Positions 31,501 to 37,883 of a stretch of DNA of 39,932 bases are shown here, in pieces; within the stretch, counting starts at the first letter, position 1, and each line of letters starts with the position of its first letter. The DNA is taken from assembly GCA_023489275.1 (NCBI GenBank), contig JAMDDD010000045.1:1-39932 (forward strand). Direction: 5' to 3'. The DNA is from Actinomycetota bacterium (GTDB lineage: Bacteria > Actinomycetota > Thermoleophilia > BMS3ABIN01). The notes under the pieces are model-generated. The model was not told the origin of the DNA, made no database searches, and worked only from the letters and a program-made list of their open reading frames with translations. The position numbers were made by a program, and so were the translations under genes.

Positions 31501-31825
31501 GAGAAGAGGCACCCGACACTGAAGATGCCTCTCTCAAACGTTCTCTTCTACCAACCAGCCCAGCTTGGGTGGCTTTAGGGATTGTGAACTTGATCACAAT
31601 CTTTGCGGCACACTTCCCTTGTTCCTGTGCCGACTGATGCCGGGGGGCGCATCTCAACACAAGATCCATCGCTCTCGCGACATTGCTTTCGGGAGCGGCC
31701 CACCAAAGGACCGCTTAAGCACAGTGCGCCTTCAACCTTCCCGTTTATGACGCTGCCCAAAAATTCCGCCGCCGTGACAGCTGCCGCTGCCGGAGCCCGC
31801 TTCAGACCGCAGCTAATACCACCCA
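31501..31825 (-). ncRNA. Candidate structured RNA upstream of resB
   Basis: On the minus strand the stretch can form, in order: a 6-bp helix (31725-31730 with 31646-31651) enclosing an 8-bp hairpin (31694-31715), a GAGA-tetraloop hairpin (31669-31680) and a small hairpin (31651-31665); then a 6-bp hairpin (31607-31631), a perfect 8-bp hairpin (31580-31601), a 6-bp hairpin (31555-31572) and a bulged 10-bp hairpin (31501-31535). It does not contain the signatures of tmRNA, RNase P RNA or SRP RNA. It could be an independent RNA or the long leader of the resB operon. Confidence 0.45.
31580..31601. promoter_or_regulatory. Perfect palindrome resembling a CRP/FNR-family site
   Basis: GATTGTGA-N6-TCACAATC has the TGTGA-N6-TCACA layout of CRP-type operators. 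It lies ~405-425 bases ahead of resB. It may instead be a hairpin of the candidate RNA; sequence alone cannot decide. Confidence 0.4.
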
Positions 31826-31833
31826 GGGTATTA
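31814..31833. promoter_or_regulatory. 20-bp palindrome over the predicted start site
   Basis: TAATACC-N6-GGTATTA is a perfect inverted repeat that touches the -10 hexamer and covers the predicted start of transcription. This position suits a repressor operator. Confidence 0.45.
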
Positions 31834-31861
31834 CCATAAGCTTTCAGCAACGGTTTGTCAA
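31833..31861 (-). promoter_or_regulatory. Sigma70-type promoter in the ahbB-resB gap
   Basis: TTGACA (consensus -35, 31856-31861) and TATGGT (31833-31838, 4 of 6) are 17 bases apart, reading leftward toward the candidate RNA and resB. Confidence 0.55.
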
Positions 31862-31888
31862 TAATTTTTGCCCGCAAAAAGAGGAATT

Positions 31889-31914
31889 ATTCAGGACCCG
31901 CGCGGGCCCTGAAT
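31889..31914 (-). terminator. Terminator of the ahb gene cluster
   Basis: ATTCAGG and CCTGAAT enclose a CCCGCGCGGG core, making a nearly perfect 26-base palindrome; on the minus strand it is followed by AATTCCTCTTTTT. It lies about 70 bases past the ahbB stop. Confidence 0.7.
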
Positions 31915-31985
31915 CCGCGCGGCTTTACCAGCCGGATTCCCAATTTCCCGGAGCCTGGCCAGCAGGTGATTCTGCCGGGCCAGTC

Positions 31986-32468
31986 CTATTCGATAAAGTA
32001 CTTCATGCTTATTTTCTTGAACTCGCGGCTGCTGTACAGCAGCGAATAATTGTCGATGCCGGTCCTCCTCGCCAAACCGGCGGCCACTTTCTCGCATTCC
32101 TCCGGGCTGCCGCCATGAATCATGGCGAACACGTTAAAATCCCACTGTTCCGCCCGGGGCCGTTCATAGCAATGGCTCACTTCGGGAGCAGCCGCCAGGA
32201 TGCGGCCAACCTCTTCGGAGCGGCCCTCGGGAACGTCCCAGGCGCTCATGGCATTGGCCGTGTAACCGAGGCGCTGGTGACGCACCATGGCGCCGAAACG
32301 GCGGATTGTGCCTTCCTGTTTCCAGCGGTCCACGCACGAGATCACCTCTTCCGGGCTCATCCCTGCCTGGGCGGCAATATCGACAAACGGCCGCGGCGTC
32401 AAGGGAATGCTCTCCTGGAGGAGCCGTACCAACTTTCGCTCGTGATCGTTAAAAACTTTTGAGTTCAA
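31986..32468 (-). CDS. ahbB: Siroheme decarboxylase, AhbB-type subunit
   Basis: The 160-residue Lrp/AsnC-like protein pairs with AhbA to decarboxylate siroheme to 12,18-didecarboxysiroheme. It has the winged-helix N-terminus (FNDHERKLVRLLQESIPLTPRPF), the GTIRRFGAMVRHQRLGYTANAM block, VSHCYERP with the heme-binding His, and the C-terminal SREFKKISMKYF typical of AhbB. The start is a TTG at 32468, which lies inside a heptamer repeat and has no Shine-Dalgarno. The assignment A versus B rests on these motifs. It is the last gene of the ahb cluster. Confidence 0.88.
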   Translation of the reverse strand: MNSKVFNDHERKLVRLLQESIPLTPRPFVDIAAQAGMSPEEVISCVDRWKQEGTIRRFGAMVRHQRLGYTANAMSAWDVPEGRSEEVGRILAAAPEVSHCYERPRAEQWDFNVFAMIHGGSPEECEKVAAGLARRTGIDNYSLLYSSREFKKISMKYFIE

Positions 32469-32498
32469 AGTTCAAAGTTTTCGGTTTCCAGTCTGTCA
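32464..32498. repeat. Heptamer repeat over the ahbB start codon
   Basis: Two TTCAAAG units followed by related TTTTCGG and TTTCCAG units. The ahbB TTG start codon is part of the first unit (32466-32468). Confidence 0.7.
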
Positions 32499-32525
32499 GT
32501 TAGGGTTCATGTTAAGCATTAAACG

Positions 32526-32975
32526 TCAGATCACGGGCAGATCAACCTGAATCTTGAACAGGCGCGTTGCCGGAAGGTCGAGGACAGGACCTACGCCCGC
32601 GGATTTCTCAATCTCCATCAGGATCTCGCCGATGCGCTCACGGCTGGGAGCAATCAGAGTAAACCAGACGTTATAGTAATGATTGCGTTCGTAATTATGC
32701 GTGACATTGTGATATGAGTTTATCGCCGCCACCGCCTTTTCCAGTTTCTCCGGCGGCACATGCAGGGCGCAGAGGGTGCTGGTGTAACCGAGCCGGCGGG
32801 AGTCAAATGACGCTCCGAGCCGCCGGATCTCACCGGATTTCATTATCTCCTCGATCCGGTTGATGACTTCCTGCTCGCTGATGCCCAACTGCCGGCCGAT
32901 GGCTGCGTAGGGACGGTCTGTTATCGGAAAATCCGACTGGATCAAAGTTATCAGTTTTTTATCAGTTGCATCCAT
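32526..32975 (-). CDS. ahbA: Siroheme decarboxylase, AhbA-type subunit
   Basis: The 149-residue Lrp-like protein is the partner of AhbB. MDATDKKLITLIQSDFPITDRPYAAIGRQLGISEQEVINRI is the winged helix, SGEIRRLGASFDSRRLGYTSTLCALHVP the signature strand, and NVTHNYERNHYYNVWFTL the heme-contact region. AhbA/B look like regulators but are enzymes that need no extra cofactor. ATG 32975 has no clear Shine-Dalgarno; a GTTTC-type heptamer repeat occupies that place. It follows ahbD by 46 bases. Confidence 0.88.
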   Translation of the reverse strand: MDATDKKLITLIQSDFPITDRPYAAIGRQLGISEQEVINRIEEIMKSGEIRRLGASFDSRRLGYTSTLCALHVPPEKLEKAVAAINSYHNVTHNYERNHYYNVWFTLIAPSRERIGEILMEIEKSAGVGPVLDLPATRLFKIQVDLPVI

Positions 32976-32980
32976 GAAAA

Positions 32981-33000
32981 AACCAGTTTCTGGTTTCGTG
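32981..33000. repeat. Short heptamer repeat upstream of ahbA
   Basis: CAGTTTCTGGTTTCGT lies in the 5' region of ahbA where its ribosome site should be. Confidence 0.5.
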
Positions 33001-33021
33001 TGACATGGGTTTGACTAGAAA

Positions 33022-34134
33022 CTATCTTTGAGCCTTTTTAGCCTTCGGCTGGTATATGCAAAACGGCTCTTCGCCGAGATAATCCCCGGTAAGTTCGTAG
33101 GCGCGAGCCCGGCAACCGCCGCAGAAACGGCGGTACTCACAGTAACCGCAGCGTCCGTGATAGCCATCCAGGTCCCGCATCTGCCGGAAAACCGGCGAGC
33201 CGGCCCAGATATCGCCAAAGCTTTGCTCATTCAGATCGCCGCATTCGACGTCCAGAAAGCCGCAAATCTGAACCTTGCCCCGGTACGAGATAAAACAAAA
33301 GCCTTGCCCGCCGAGGCAGCCTTTGGCCCGGGCGTCCATGCCGAAAGCCTTAGCCGTCACCTTCCTGCCCTCGGCGTGCGCCCGCTGCCGGAGAATGCGG
33401 TAGTAATGGGGAGCGCAGGTTGGCTTGAAACTGAGCGGCAGCCGGTCCCGCTGATCGTAAACCCATGCCAGCGTCTCCTCGTATTGCTCGGGGGAGAGCT
33501 CCTGATCGGCAAGCTCGCGGCCGCGGCCGGTGGGCACCAGCAGAAATGGATGGAACGCGACCGCGCCCAGGTCGATCGCCAGCTGGAGGATGGCGGGAAG
33601 CTCGGCAAGGTTTACTTTTGTCACAGTCGTATTAATTTGAAATTTAATGCCCGCCCTCCGGGCGGCTTCAATACCCTTGATAACGTCGGCGAAAGCTCCG
33701 GGAACCCGGCGGAAATCATCGTGGGTGGCGGCCGTGGCGCCGTCGATGCTTAAAGATATATGCTTGATGCCGGCTTCTTTCAGCCGTGCGGCGCTGACAT
33801 CGTCAAGGAGGCTGCCGCAAGGCGACATCACCATCTTCAGGCCCCTTTCCGTGCCGTAGCGGGCAATGTCATAAATATCTTCGCGCATCATCGGGTCGCC
33901 TCCGGTGAGGATGACAATCGGCTGCCCCGCGGCGGCGATCTCATCGATCACCTGAAAACATTTCTCCAGGGGCAACTCTCCCGGGTAAGGGCCCTTCTCC
34001 GCGGCGGCGCGGCAATGACGGCAGGAGAGCCCGCAGCGGCGCGTGACTTCCCAAGCCACTAAACGGATGGTGGAAGGTGGACGGTGGATGGTGGATGGTG
34101 GATTAATTTTATGTTCTGTTTTGTCCATCATCAT
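33022..34134 (-). CDS. ahbD: Radical SAM heme b synthase AhbD
   Basis: This 370-residue radical SAM/SPASM enzyme oxidatively decarboxylates two propionates of iron-coproporphyrin III to vinyl groups, giving heme b. The first cluster is CGLSCRHC; LTGGDPMMRED and ISLSIDG follow. FKPTCAPHYYRI and GCLGGQGFCFISYRGKVQICGFL are AhbD marks, and CGYCEYRRFCGGCRARAYELTGDY holds the auxiliary cluster ligands. Three ATG codons stand at the start; I use the first. The next ~20 residues (INPPSTIHRPPSTIRL) are encoded by a heptamer repeat, giving a longer N-terminus than the radical SAM core needs. Confidence 0.9.
   Translation of the reverse strand: MMMDKTEHKINPPSTIHRPPSTIRLVAWEVTRRCGLSCRHCRAAAEKGPYPGELPLEKCFQVIDEIAAAGQPIVILTGGDPMMREDIYDIARYGTERGLKMVMSPCGSLLDDVSAARLKEAGIKHISLSIDGATAATHDDFRRVPGAFADVIKGIEAARRAGIKFQINTTVTKVNLAELPAILQLAIDLGAVAFHPFLLVPTGRGRELADQELSPEQYEETLAWVYDQRDRLPLSFKPTCAPHYYRILRQRAHAEGRKVTAKAFGMDARAKGCLGGQGFCFISYRGKVQICGFLDVECGDLNEQSFGDIWAGSPVFRQMRDLDGYHGRCGYCEYRRFCGGCRARAYELTGDYLGEEPFCIYQPKAKKAQR
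34064..34105. repeat. Heptamer repeat inside the ahbD N-terminus
   Basis: Six 7-base units of TGGATGG/TGGAAGG type in perfect register. Read on the minus strand they encode the PPST/HRPPST residues of AhbD. This is the most regular array in the window. Confidence 0.85.
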
Positions 34135-34161
34135 CAAACATCAAAAGTCCCATAGCCGCTC

Positions 34162-35358
34162 TTAGATTTCCTCATCGGTCAGGTAACAGGCCGGGTCCGG
34201 CGCCCAGGGATCGTTATGGACCAGATCGGCGCGCACCCGGAGCGCCCCGCCGCAGGCGTCGAACCATCTGCAGGTGCGGCAACGACCGTGAATATAGCTC
34301 CGCCGGTCTTTAAGGCCCGCCATCAGCGGATCAGAGGCGTCCATCCAGATCTCGCTGAACGGACGCTCATGCACGTTGCCAAAGCTGTAGTGCATCCAGA
34401 ACTGATCCGGATGGACATTGCCGTCAAAGTCGATATCGCCAAAGCCGACGCCGGAGCTGTACATGCCGCCGCCGTTCCAGTTCAGCAGCCGCATTACCGA
34501 CTCCGCCCGCGCCTCGTCCTCGGCCAGCAGTTTCAGATAAAGGTAGATGCCGTCCACATGATTGTCCACCGTAAGAATGTCTTTCTCCAGGCCCCGGTCG
34601 TGCAAATCCCTGGTCCGGGCCAGGATGATGTCCAGCGCATCGCGCGTCTCCTCATGAGTCAGGTCGTCGCTTTCCTTCCCGCGGCCGGAATAAACCAGAT
34701 GGTAAAAACAGGCGCGGTCAATTTCTTCGGCCTCGATGAAATCAAAGATGCGGTGCAGGTCGCGGTAATTGTGCCTGGTCAGCGTCAGGCGCAGCCCCAC
34801 GCGCTGCCCCGCCTGCTTGCAGTGGCGAAAACCGGCCATCGCTTTGGTAAAAGCCCCCGGCTGGCCCCGGAAGGCGTCGTTAACGCTGCCGATGCCGTCC
34901 AGGCTGATGCCAACGTAACTAAAACCGATTTTCCTGATCCTCCGGGCGGTCTCTTCGTTGATCAGCGTCCCGTTCGTCGATAGAGTCGGCCGGATTCCCA
35001 GGCTGACAGCGTGGCTGGCCAGCTCAAACAGATCTTTTCGCATCAGCGGCTCGCCGCCGGAAAACAGCAGCGCCGGAATCCGGAACCGGGCCAGGTCCTC
35101 GATCAGCGCTTTGCCTTCCCCGGTGGAAAGCTCTCCCTCGTATTTCCTGGCCTCGGAATCGGTGTAGCAATGAACGCATTTCAGGTTGCAGGTCCGGCTG
35201 ACGTTCCAGGCCACCACCGGCCGCCGCTCCGCGGCCGACCGCGGCCGCCGGGGAATCACCGGGGCGCCCGCCATCGGCCGGCTCTGGCGCCCGTGCCCGT
35301 AGCGCAGTGAATCGGCCGGGGTATCACGGCCGCAGTAGAGGCGGGTGATGTCAATCAT
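34162..35358 (-). CDS. ahbC: Radical SAM 12,18-didecarboxysiroheme deacetylase AhbC
   Basis: The 398-residue radical SAM/SPASM enzyme removes the acetate chains of 12,18-didecarboxysiroheme to give iron-coproporphyrin III. MIDITRLYCGRDTPADSLRYG is the typical AhbC opening; RRPVVAWNVSRTCNLKCVHCY binds the SAM cluster; LFSGGEPLMRKDL, ISLDGIGSVND and the late GRCRTCRWFDACGG with auxiliary cluster cysteines follow. ATG 35358 has AAAGGA five bases before it. It is 29 bases after cobA-hemD and 27 before ahbD, in reaction order except for ahbA/B, which come last. Confidence 0.92.
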   Translation of the reverse strand: MIDITRLYCGRDTPADSLRYGHGRQSRPMAGAPVIPRRPRSAAERRPVVAWNVSRTCNLKCVHCYTDSEARKYEGELSTGEGKALIEDLARFRIPALLFSGGEPLMRKDLFELASHAVSLGIRPTLSTNGTLINEETARRIRKIGFSYVGISLDGIGSVNDAFRGQPGAFTKAMAGFRHCKQAGQRVGLRLTLTRHNYRDLHRIFDFIEAEEIDRACFYHLVYSGRGKESDDLTHEETRDALDIILARTRDLHDRGLEKDILTVDNHVDGIYLYLKLLAEDEARAESVMRLLNWNGGGMYSSGVGFGDIDFDGNVHPDQFWMHYSFGNVHERPFSEIWMDASDPLMAGLKDRRSYIHGRCRTCRWFDACGGALRVRADLVHNDPWAPDPACYLTDEEI

Positions 35359-35387
35359 GATATTCCTTTAACAATCTTCTTGGTGGT

Positions 35388-36941
35388 TTAGGCGCGGCCG
35401 GCGGCGGCTTTGACCACCGCTTCCATCAGGCCGGGAATCGTAAATTTTTCCGCCACAATGTCAACACGCAGGCCTAATCCCCTGGCCGTTTCTGCGGTCA
35501 CGGGACCGATGCAGGCGATGATCACACTAGCGGGAATGCCGGCAAGATCCATGCCGTTGAAGAGCGCTGCGAAATTTCGCACCGTAGAAGAACTCGTAAA
35601 AGTAATTATATCAATTTCCCCGGCCGCGAGCATGCGGCGCATCCGGCCGGCGCCAGCGTCTTCGCGGACGGTTTCGTAAGCGGTGACTACTTTCACCCGG
35701 GCGCCTGCCGCCGCCAGACTCTCGGGAAGCACTTCCCGGGCTTCCTTAGCCCTCGGAATCAGCACCCGCTTTCCTTTTATACCAAGATCGAGCAATCCAT
35801 CAACAATAGATTCCGCGCGGTACTCCGCGGGAACGAAATCAGGCTTCAGCCCTCGCCGGCGCAGCGCCGCCGCCGTCGCCGGTCCAATCGCTCCCAGCTT
35901 GATGCCTTTCAAATCCCGGACATCGGCAACAAGGTCAAGCCGCGTGAAGAAATGCTCCACGCCGTTCACGCTGGTGAATATGACCCAGTCGTACGCGGTG
36001 GCGGCTTCGCCTTTCAGTTCACCGATGGCGGCATCCAGATCCGCGTAGCCGCCGGCGGGAGGAACGACCCTGATGGTGGGAAATTCCACCGGCTCGGCGC
36101 CGGCCGCGGCCAGGGCCCCGGTGAGGGCGCTGGCCTGGGCCCGGGAGCGGGTGACGACGACCCTCCGGCCAAACAGGGGCCTGTCCTCAAACCAGCGCAG
36201 TTCTTCCCGCAGCTTCACGACTTCTCCCACCACCGTGATGGCGGGCGCCTGAAAGCGGCGCTCCCTGGCCAGATCAACGATGTTTGACAAATTGCCCGTA
36301 ATTGTTTCCTGCCGGGGCGTAGTTCCCCAGCGGATCAGCGCCACCGGCGTCTCGGGGGACCGGCCGTTTCTGATCAGATTTTCGACAATCAGGGAAATGT
36401 TTTTCACACCCATGAGAAAGACAAGCGTGCCGACTCCGGTTGATATTTTGTCCCATTTTATCATTGATTCCGGTTTGGCCGGATCTTCATGCCCGGTGAT
36501 AAAAGCCACGTCGGCGGCGACGCCGCGATGGGTGACGGGGATGCCGGCGCAGGCAGGCACGGCGTAAGCGGAAGAAACCCCGGGGATTACTTCAAAGGGC
36601 ACCCCCGCGCGCCGAAGCGCCAGCGCTTCCTCGCCGCCGCGGCCGAAGATAAAGGAGTCTCCTCCCTTCAGGCGCGCCACCGTCTTTCCGGCCAGCCCTT
36701 TGGCCACGAGCAGGTCATTGATATCTTCCTGGTTCATGGCATGGTTGCCCCCCTTCTTGCCGGCGTAAATCAGCTCCGCGCCCGCCGGCGCGTAGCCAAG
36801 CAGCTCCTTGCCGGCCAGATAATCATAGACAACGACTTGAGCAGCCCGGATACATTCCACTCCCTTGAGAGTGATCAGGCCCGGATCCCCGGGACCGGCG
36901 CCGATTAAAAAAACCTTGCCTGTGGAGCGTGTCTCACTCAT
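35388..36941 (-). CDS. cobA-hemD: Uroporphyrinogen-III C-methyltransferase / uroporphyrinogen-III synthase fusion
   Basis: The 517-residue fusion makes uroporphyrinogen III and methylates it to precorrin-2. Residues ~6-245 are the SAM methyltransferase: FLIGAGPGDPGLITLKG, RLKGGDSFIFGRGGEE, VIPGVSSAYAVPACAGIPVTHRG and FLMGVKN. Residues ~255-510 are HemD: VVVTRSRAQASALTGAL, DWVIFTSVNGVEHFF, LGAIGPATAAALRRRG and ITFTSSSTVRNF. Such fusions are common in anaerobes using siroheme-derived heme. I use ATG 36941; another ATG at 36950 lies inside the upstream heptamer repeat. It opens the ahb operon. Confidence 0.95.
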   Translation of the reverse strand: MSETRSTGKVFLIGAGPGDPGLITLKGVECIRAAQVVVYDYLAGKELLGYAPAGAELIYAGKKGGNHAMNQEDINDLLVAKGLAGKTVARLKGGDSFIFGRGGEEALALRRAGVPFEVIPGVSSAYAVPACAGIPVTHRGVAADVAFITGHEDPAKPESMIKWDKISTGVGTLVFLMGVKNISLIVENLIRNGRSPETPVALIRWGTTPRQETITGNLSNIVDLARERRFQAPAITVVGEVVKLREELRWFEDRPLFGRRVVVTRSRAQASALTGALAAAGAEPVEFPTIRVVPPAGGYADLDAAIGELKGEAATAYDWVIFTSVNGVEHFFTRLDLVADVRDLKGIKLGAIGPATAAALRRRGLKPDFVPAEYRAESIVDGLLDLGIKGKRVLIPRAKEAREVLPESLAAAGARVKVVTAYETVREDAGAGRMRRMLAAGEIDIITFTSSSTVRNFAALFNGMDLAGIPASVIIACIGPVTAETARGLGLRVDIVAEKFTIPGLMEAVVKAAAGRA

Positions 36942-37158
36942 TGGTTCCATCTTCCATGTTCCAAGTTCCAGGTTCCAAGTGATAACTGATCGTCCTGTGA
37001 GCCAGGGATAACGAAAAAACTGTCATTCCAGGACGGTGGAGAATCCCGGTAGACCCCATCTCCTTCAGCTTCGCCGATCTTTTTAATAAAGCCCCGGTTT
37101 CATCAGGACTGCTTCCTTCGAGTGACAGATCAACACGATAATGGATTCCATGCGGCAA
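36934..37158 (-). CDS. Possible small protein ahead of cobA-hemD
   Basis: A 74-codon TTG-started frame reads MPHGIHYRVDLSLEGSSPDETG, LLKRSAKLKEMGSTG and MTVFSLSLAHRTISYHLEP. The middle part has plausible alternation of strand and helix and codon use like its neighbours, but I do not recognise it. The last ~15 residues (EPGTWNMEDGTNE) are encoded by the heptamer repeat, and its stop overlaps the cobA-hemD start. No good ribosome site is visible. It may be real and coupled to cobA-hemD, or chance. Confidence 0.35.
   Translation of the reverse strand: MPHGIHYRVDLSLEGSSPDETGALLKRSAKLKEMGSTGILHRPGMTVFSLSLAHRTISYHLEPGTWNMEDGTNE
36943..36977. repeat. Heptamer repeat at the cobA-hemD start
   Basis: Five units in exact 7-base register (GGTTCCA, TCTTCCA and variants) directly abut the ATG at 36941 and contain the alternative ATG at 36950. 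Confidence 0.8.
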
Positions 37159-37181
37159 GCCTGTGTAAAACTCAAATACCG

Positions 37182-37216
37182 GGAAACTTTGAACATTGAA
37201 ACCCGGAACTTTGACC
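37182..37216. repeat. Heptamer repeat at the HAD gene stop
   Basis: Degenerate ACTTTGA and ATTGAAA units run up to the stop codon of the HAD phosphatase gene (37216-37218). Confidence 0.55.
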
Positions 37217-37875
37217 TAGTTCCTGTCAGGACAAAGCAAAAGAATTTCCTCCGGCTTGTCAAAGTAGTAATCCGGCTCCAGCTCTTTCAGCCTCACCGCC
37301 GGAAAGATGCCCCAACCTACCGCCGCCGTGGCGACCCCCGCCGCCTGACCGGCTTCGATGTCAAAGGGACTGTCCCCGATATAAACCGATTCACCGGCAT
37401 CCACGTCCAGGCGGCGCATCGCCAGCATGATCGGCTGCGGATGGGGTTTGTGAAATTCGGTGTCATCTGTGGCCACTACCGTTTCAAAGAAATGCTCAAC
37501 CGGAATCGTGCGGAAAGCCATTTTGACCGTATCGCGGCTCTTTGACGTGACAATGGCCAGCTGGGCGCCCCGCCGTTTCAGCTCCCCCAGAACGCTCTCG
37601 ATGCCGGGAAAGGAGCGGATCAGCTGATCGTGCCGGGCGTGGTTGAATTCCCGGTAGGCATTATACATTTCCTCCGCCCTGGCCGGACTGAGCAGCCGCA
37701 TCTGTGTCTTGAGCGGCTGGCCCACGTTAGCCATCAGCACCTCGTCAGGCAGCTGCTCTCCCAGCACGGCGCGGCTGGCATGACGGAAGGAATCCCTGAT
37801 GAGATCTATCGTGTCAACCACGGTTCCGTCAAGATCGAAGATAAAAGCCTTGAAGCATTTTTTGACCTGGTACAT
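37216..37875 (-). CDS. HAD-family phosphatase (PpaX / phosphoglycolate phosphatase-like)
   Basis: The 219-residue HAD hydrolase has motif I IFDLDGTVVDTIDLI with the nucleophile Asp, motif II IVTSKS, the lysine region around TDDTEFHKPHP and motif IV YIGDSPFDIEAGQAAG. The helical cap after motif I is the C1 type of PpaX and Gph. Likely substrates are pyrophosphate or phosphoglycolate; sequence does not choose. ATG 37875 is eight bases after the surE stop, so it is the third gene of the fmdB-surE-HAD operon. Confidence 0.9.
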   Translation of the reverse strand: MYQVKKCFKAFIFDLDGTVVDTIDLIRDSFRHASRAVLGEQLPDEVLMANVGQPLKTQMRLLSPARAEEMYNAYREFNHARHDQLIRSFPGIESVLGELKRRGAQLAIVTSKSRDTVKMAFRTIPVEHFFETVVATDDTEFHKPHPQPIMLAMRRLDVDAGESVYIGDSPFDIEAGQAAGVATAAVGWGIFPAVRLKELEPDYYFDKPEEILLLCPDRN

Positions 37876-37883
37876 AAACCCTT

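Larger units (their letters stand above)
31177..31985. other. Long non-coding gap between ahbB and resB
   Basis: This 809-base gap holds no gene I can support. From right to left it contains the ahb terminator (31889-31914), a promoter with perfect -35 (31833-31861), a palindrome on the expected start site (31814-31833), a strongly structured stretch (31501-31825) and then about 320 bases leading to resB with no clear features. A 100-codon TTG-started frame (31575-31877, minus) covers the structured part but starts upstream of the promoter and has no ribosome site. Confidence 0.6.

Noticed and set aside
31575-31877. 100-codon TTG frame with four or five cysteines in the ahbB-resB gap
   Set aside because: No ribosome site, starts upstream of the predicted transcript, no later start codon, and the DNA is better explained by hairpins. 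Kept only as an alternative to the RNA reading.
34064-34105. CRISPR-like array
   Set aside because: Units are seven bases long with no spacers and no cas genes; it is a short tandem repeat.
33022-35358. The two radical SAM/SPASM genes as RiPP maturases for the 40-aa peptide
   Set aside because: Both carry specific AhbC and AhbD motifs and sit with siroheme decarboxylases, so heme synthesis explains them.
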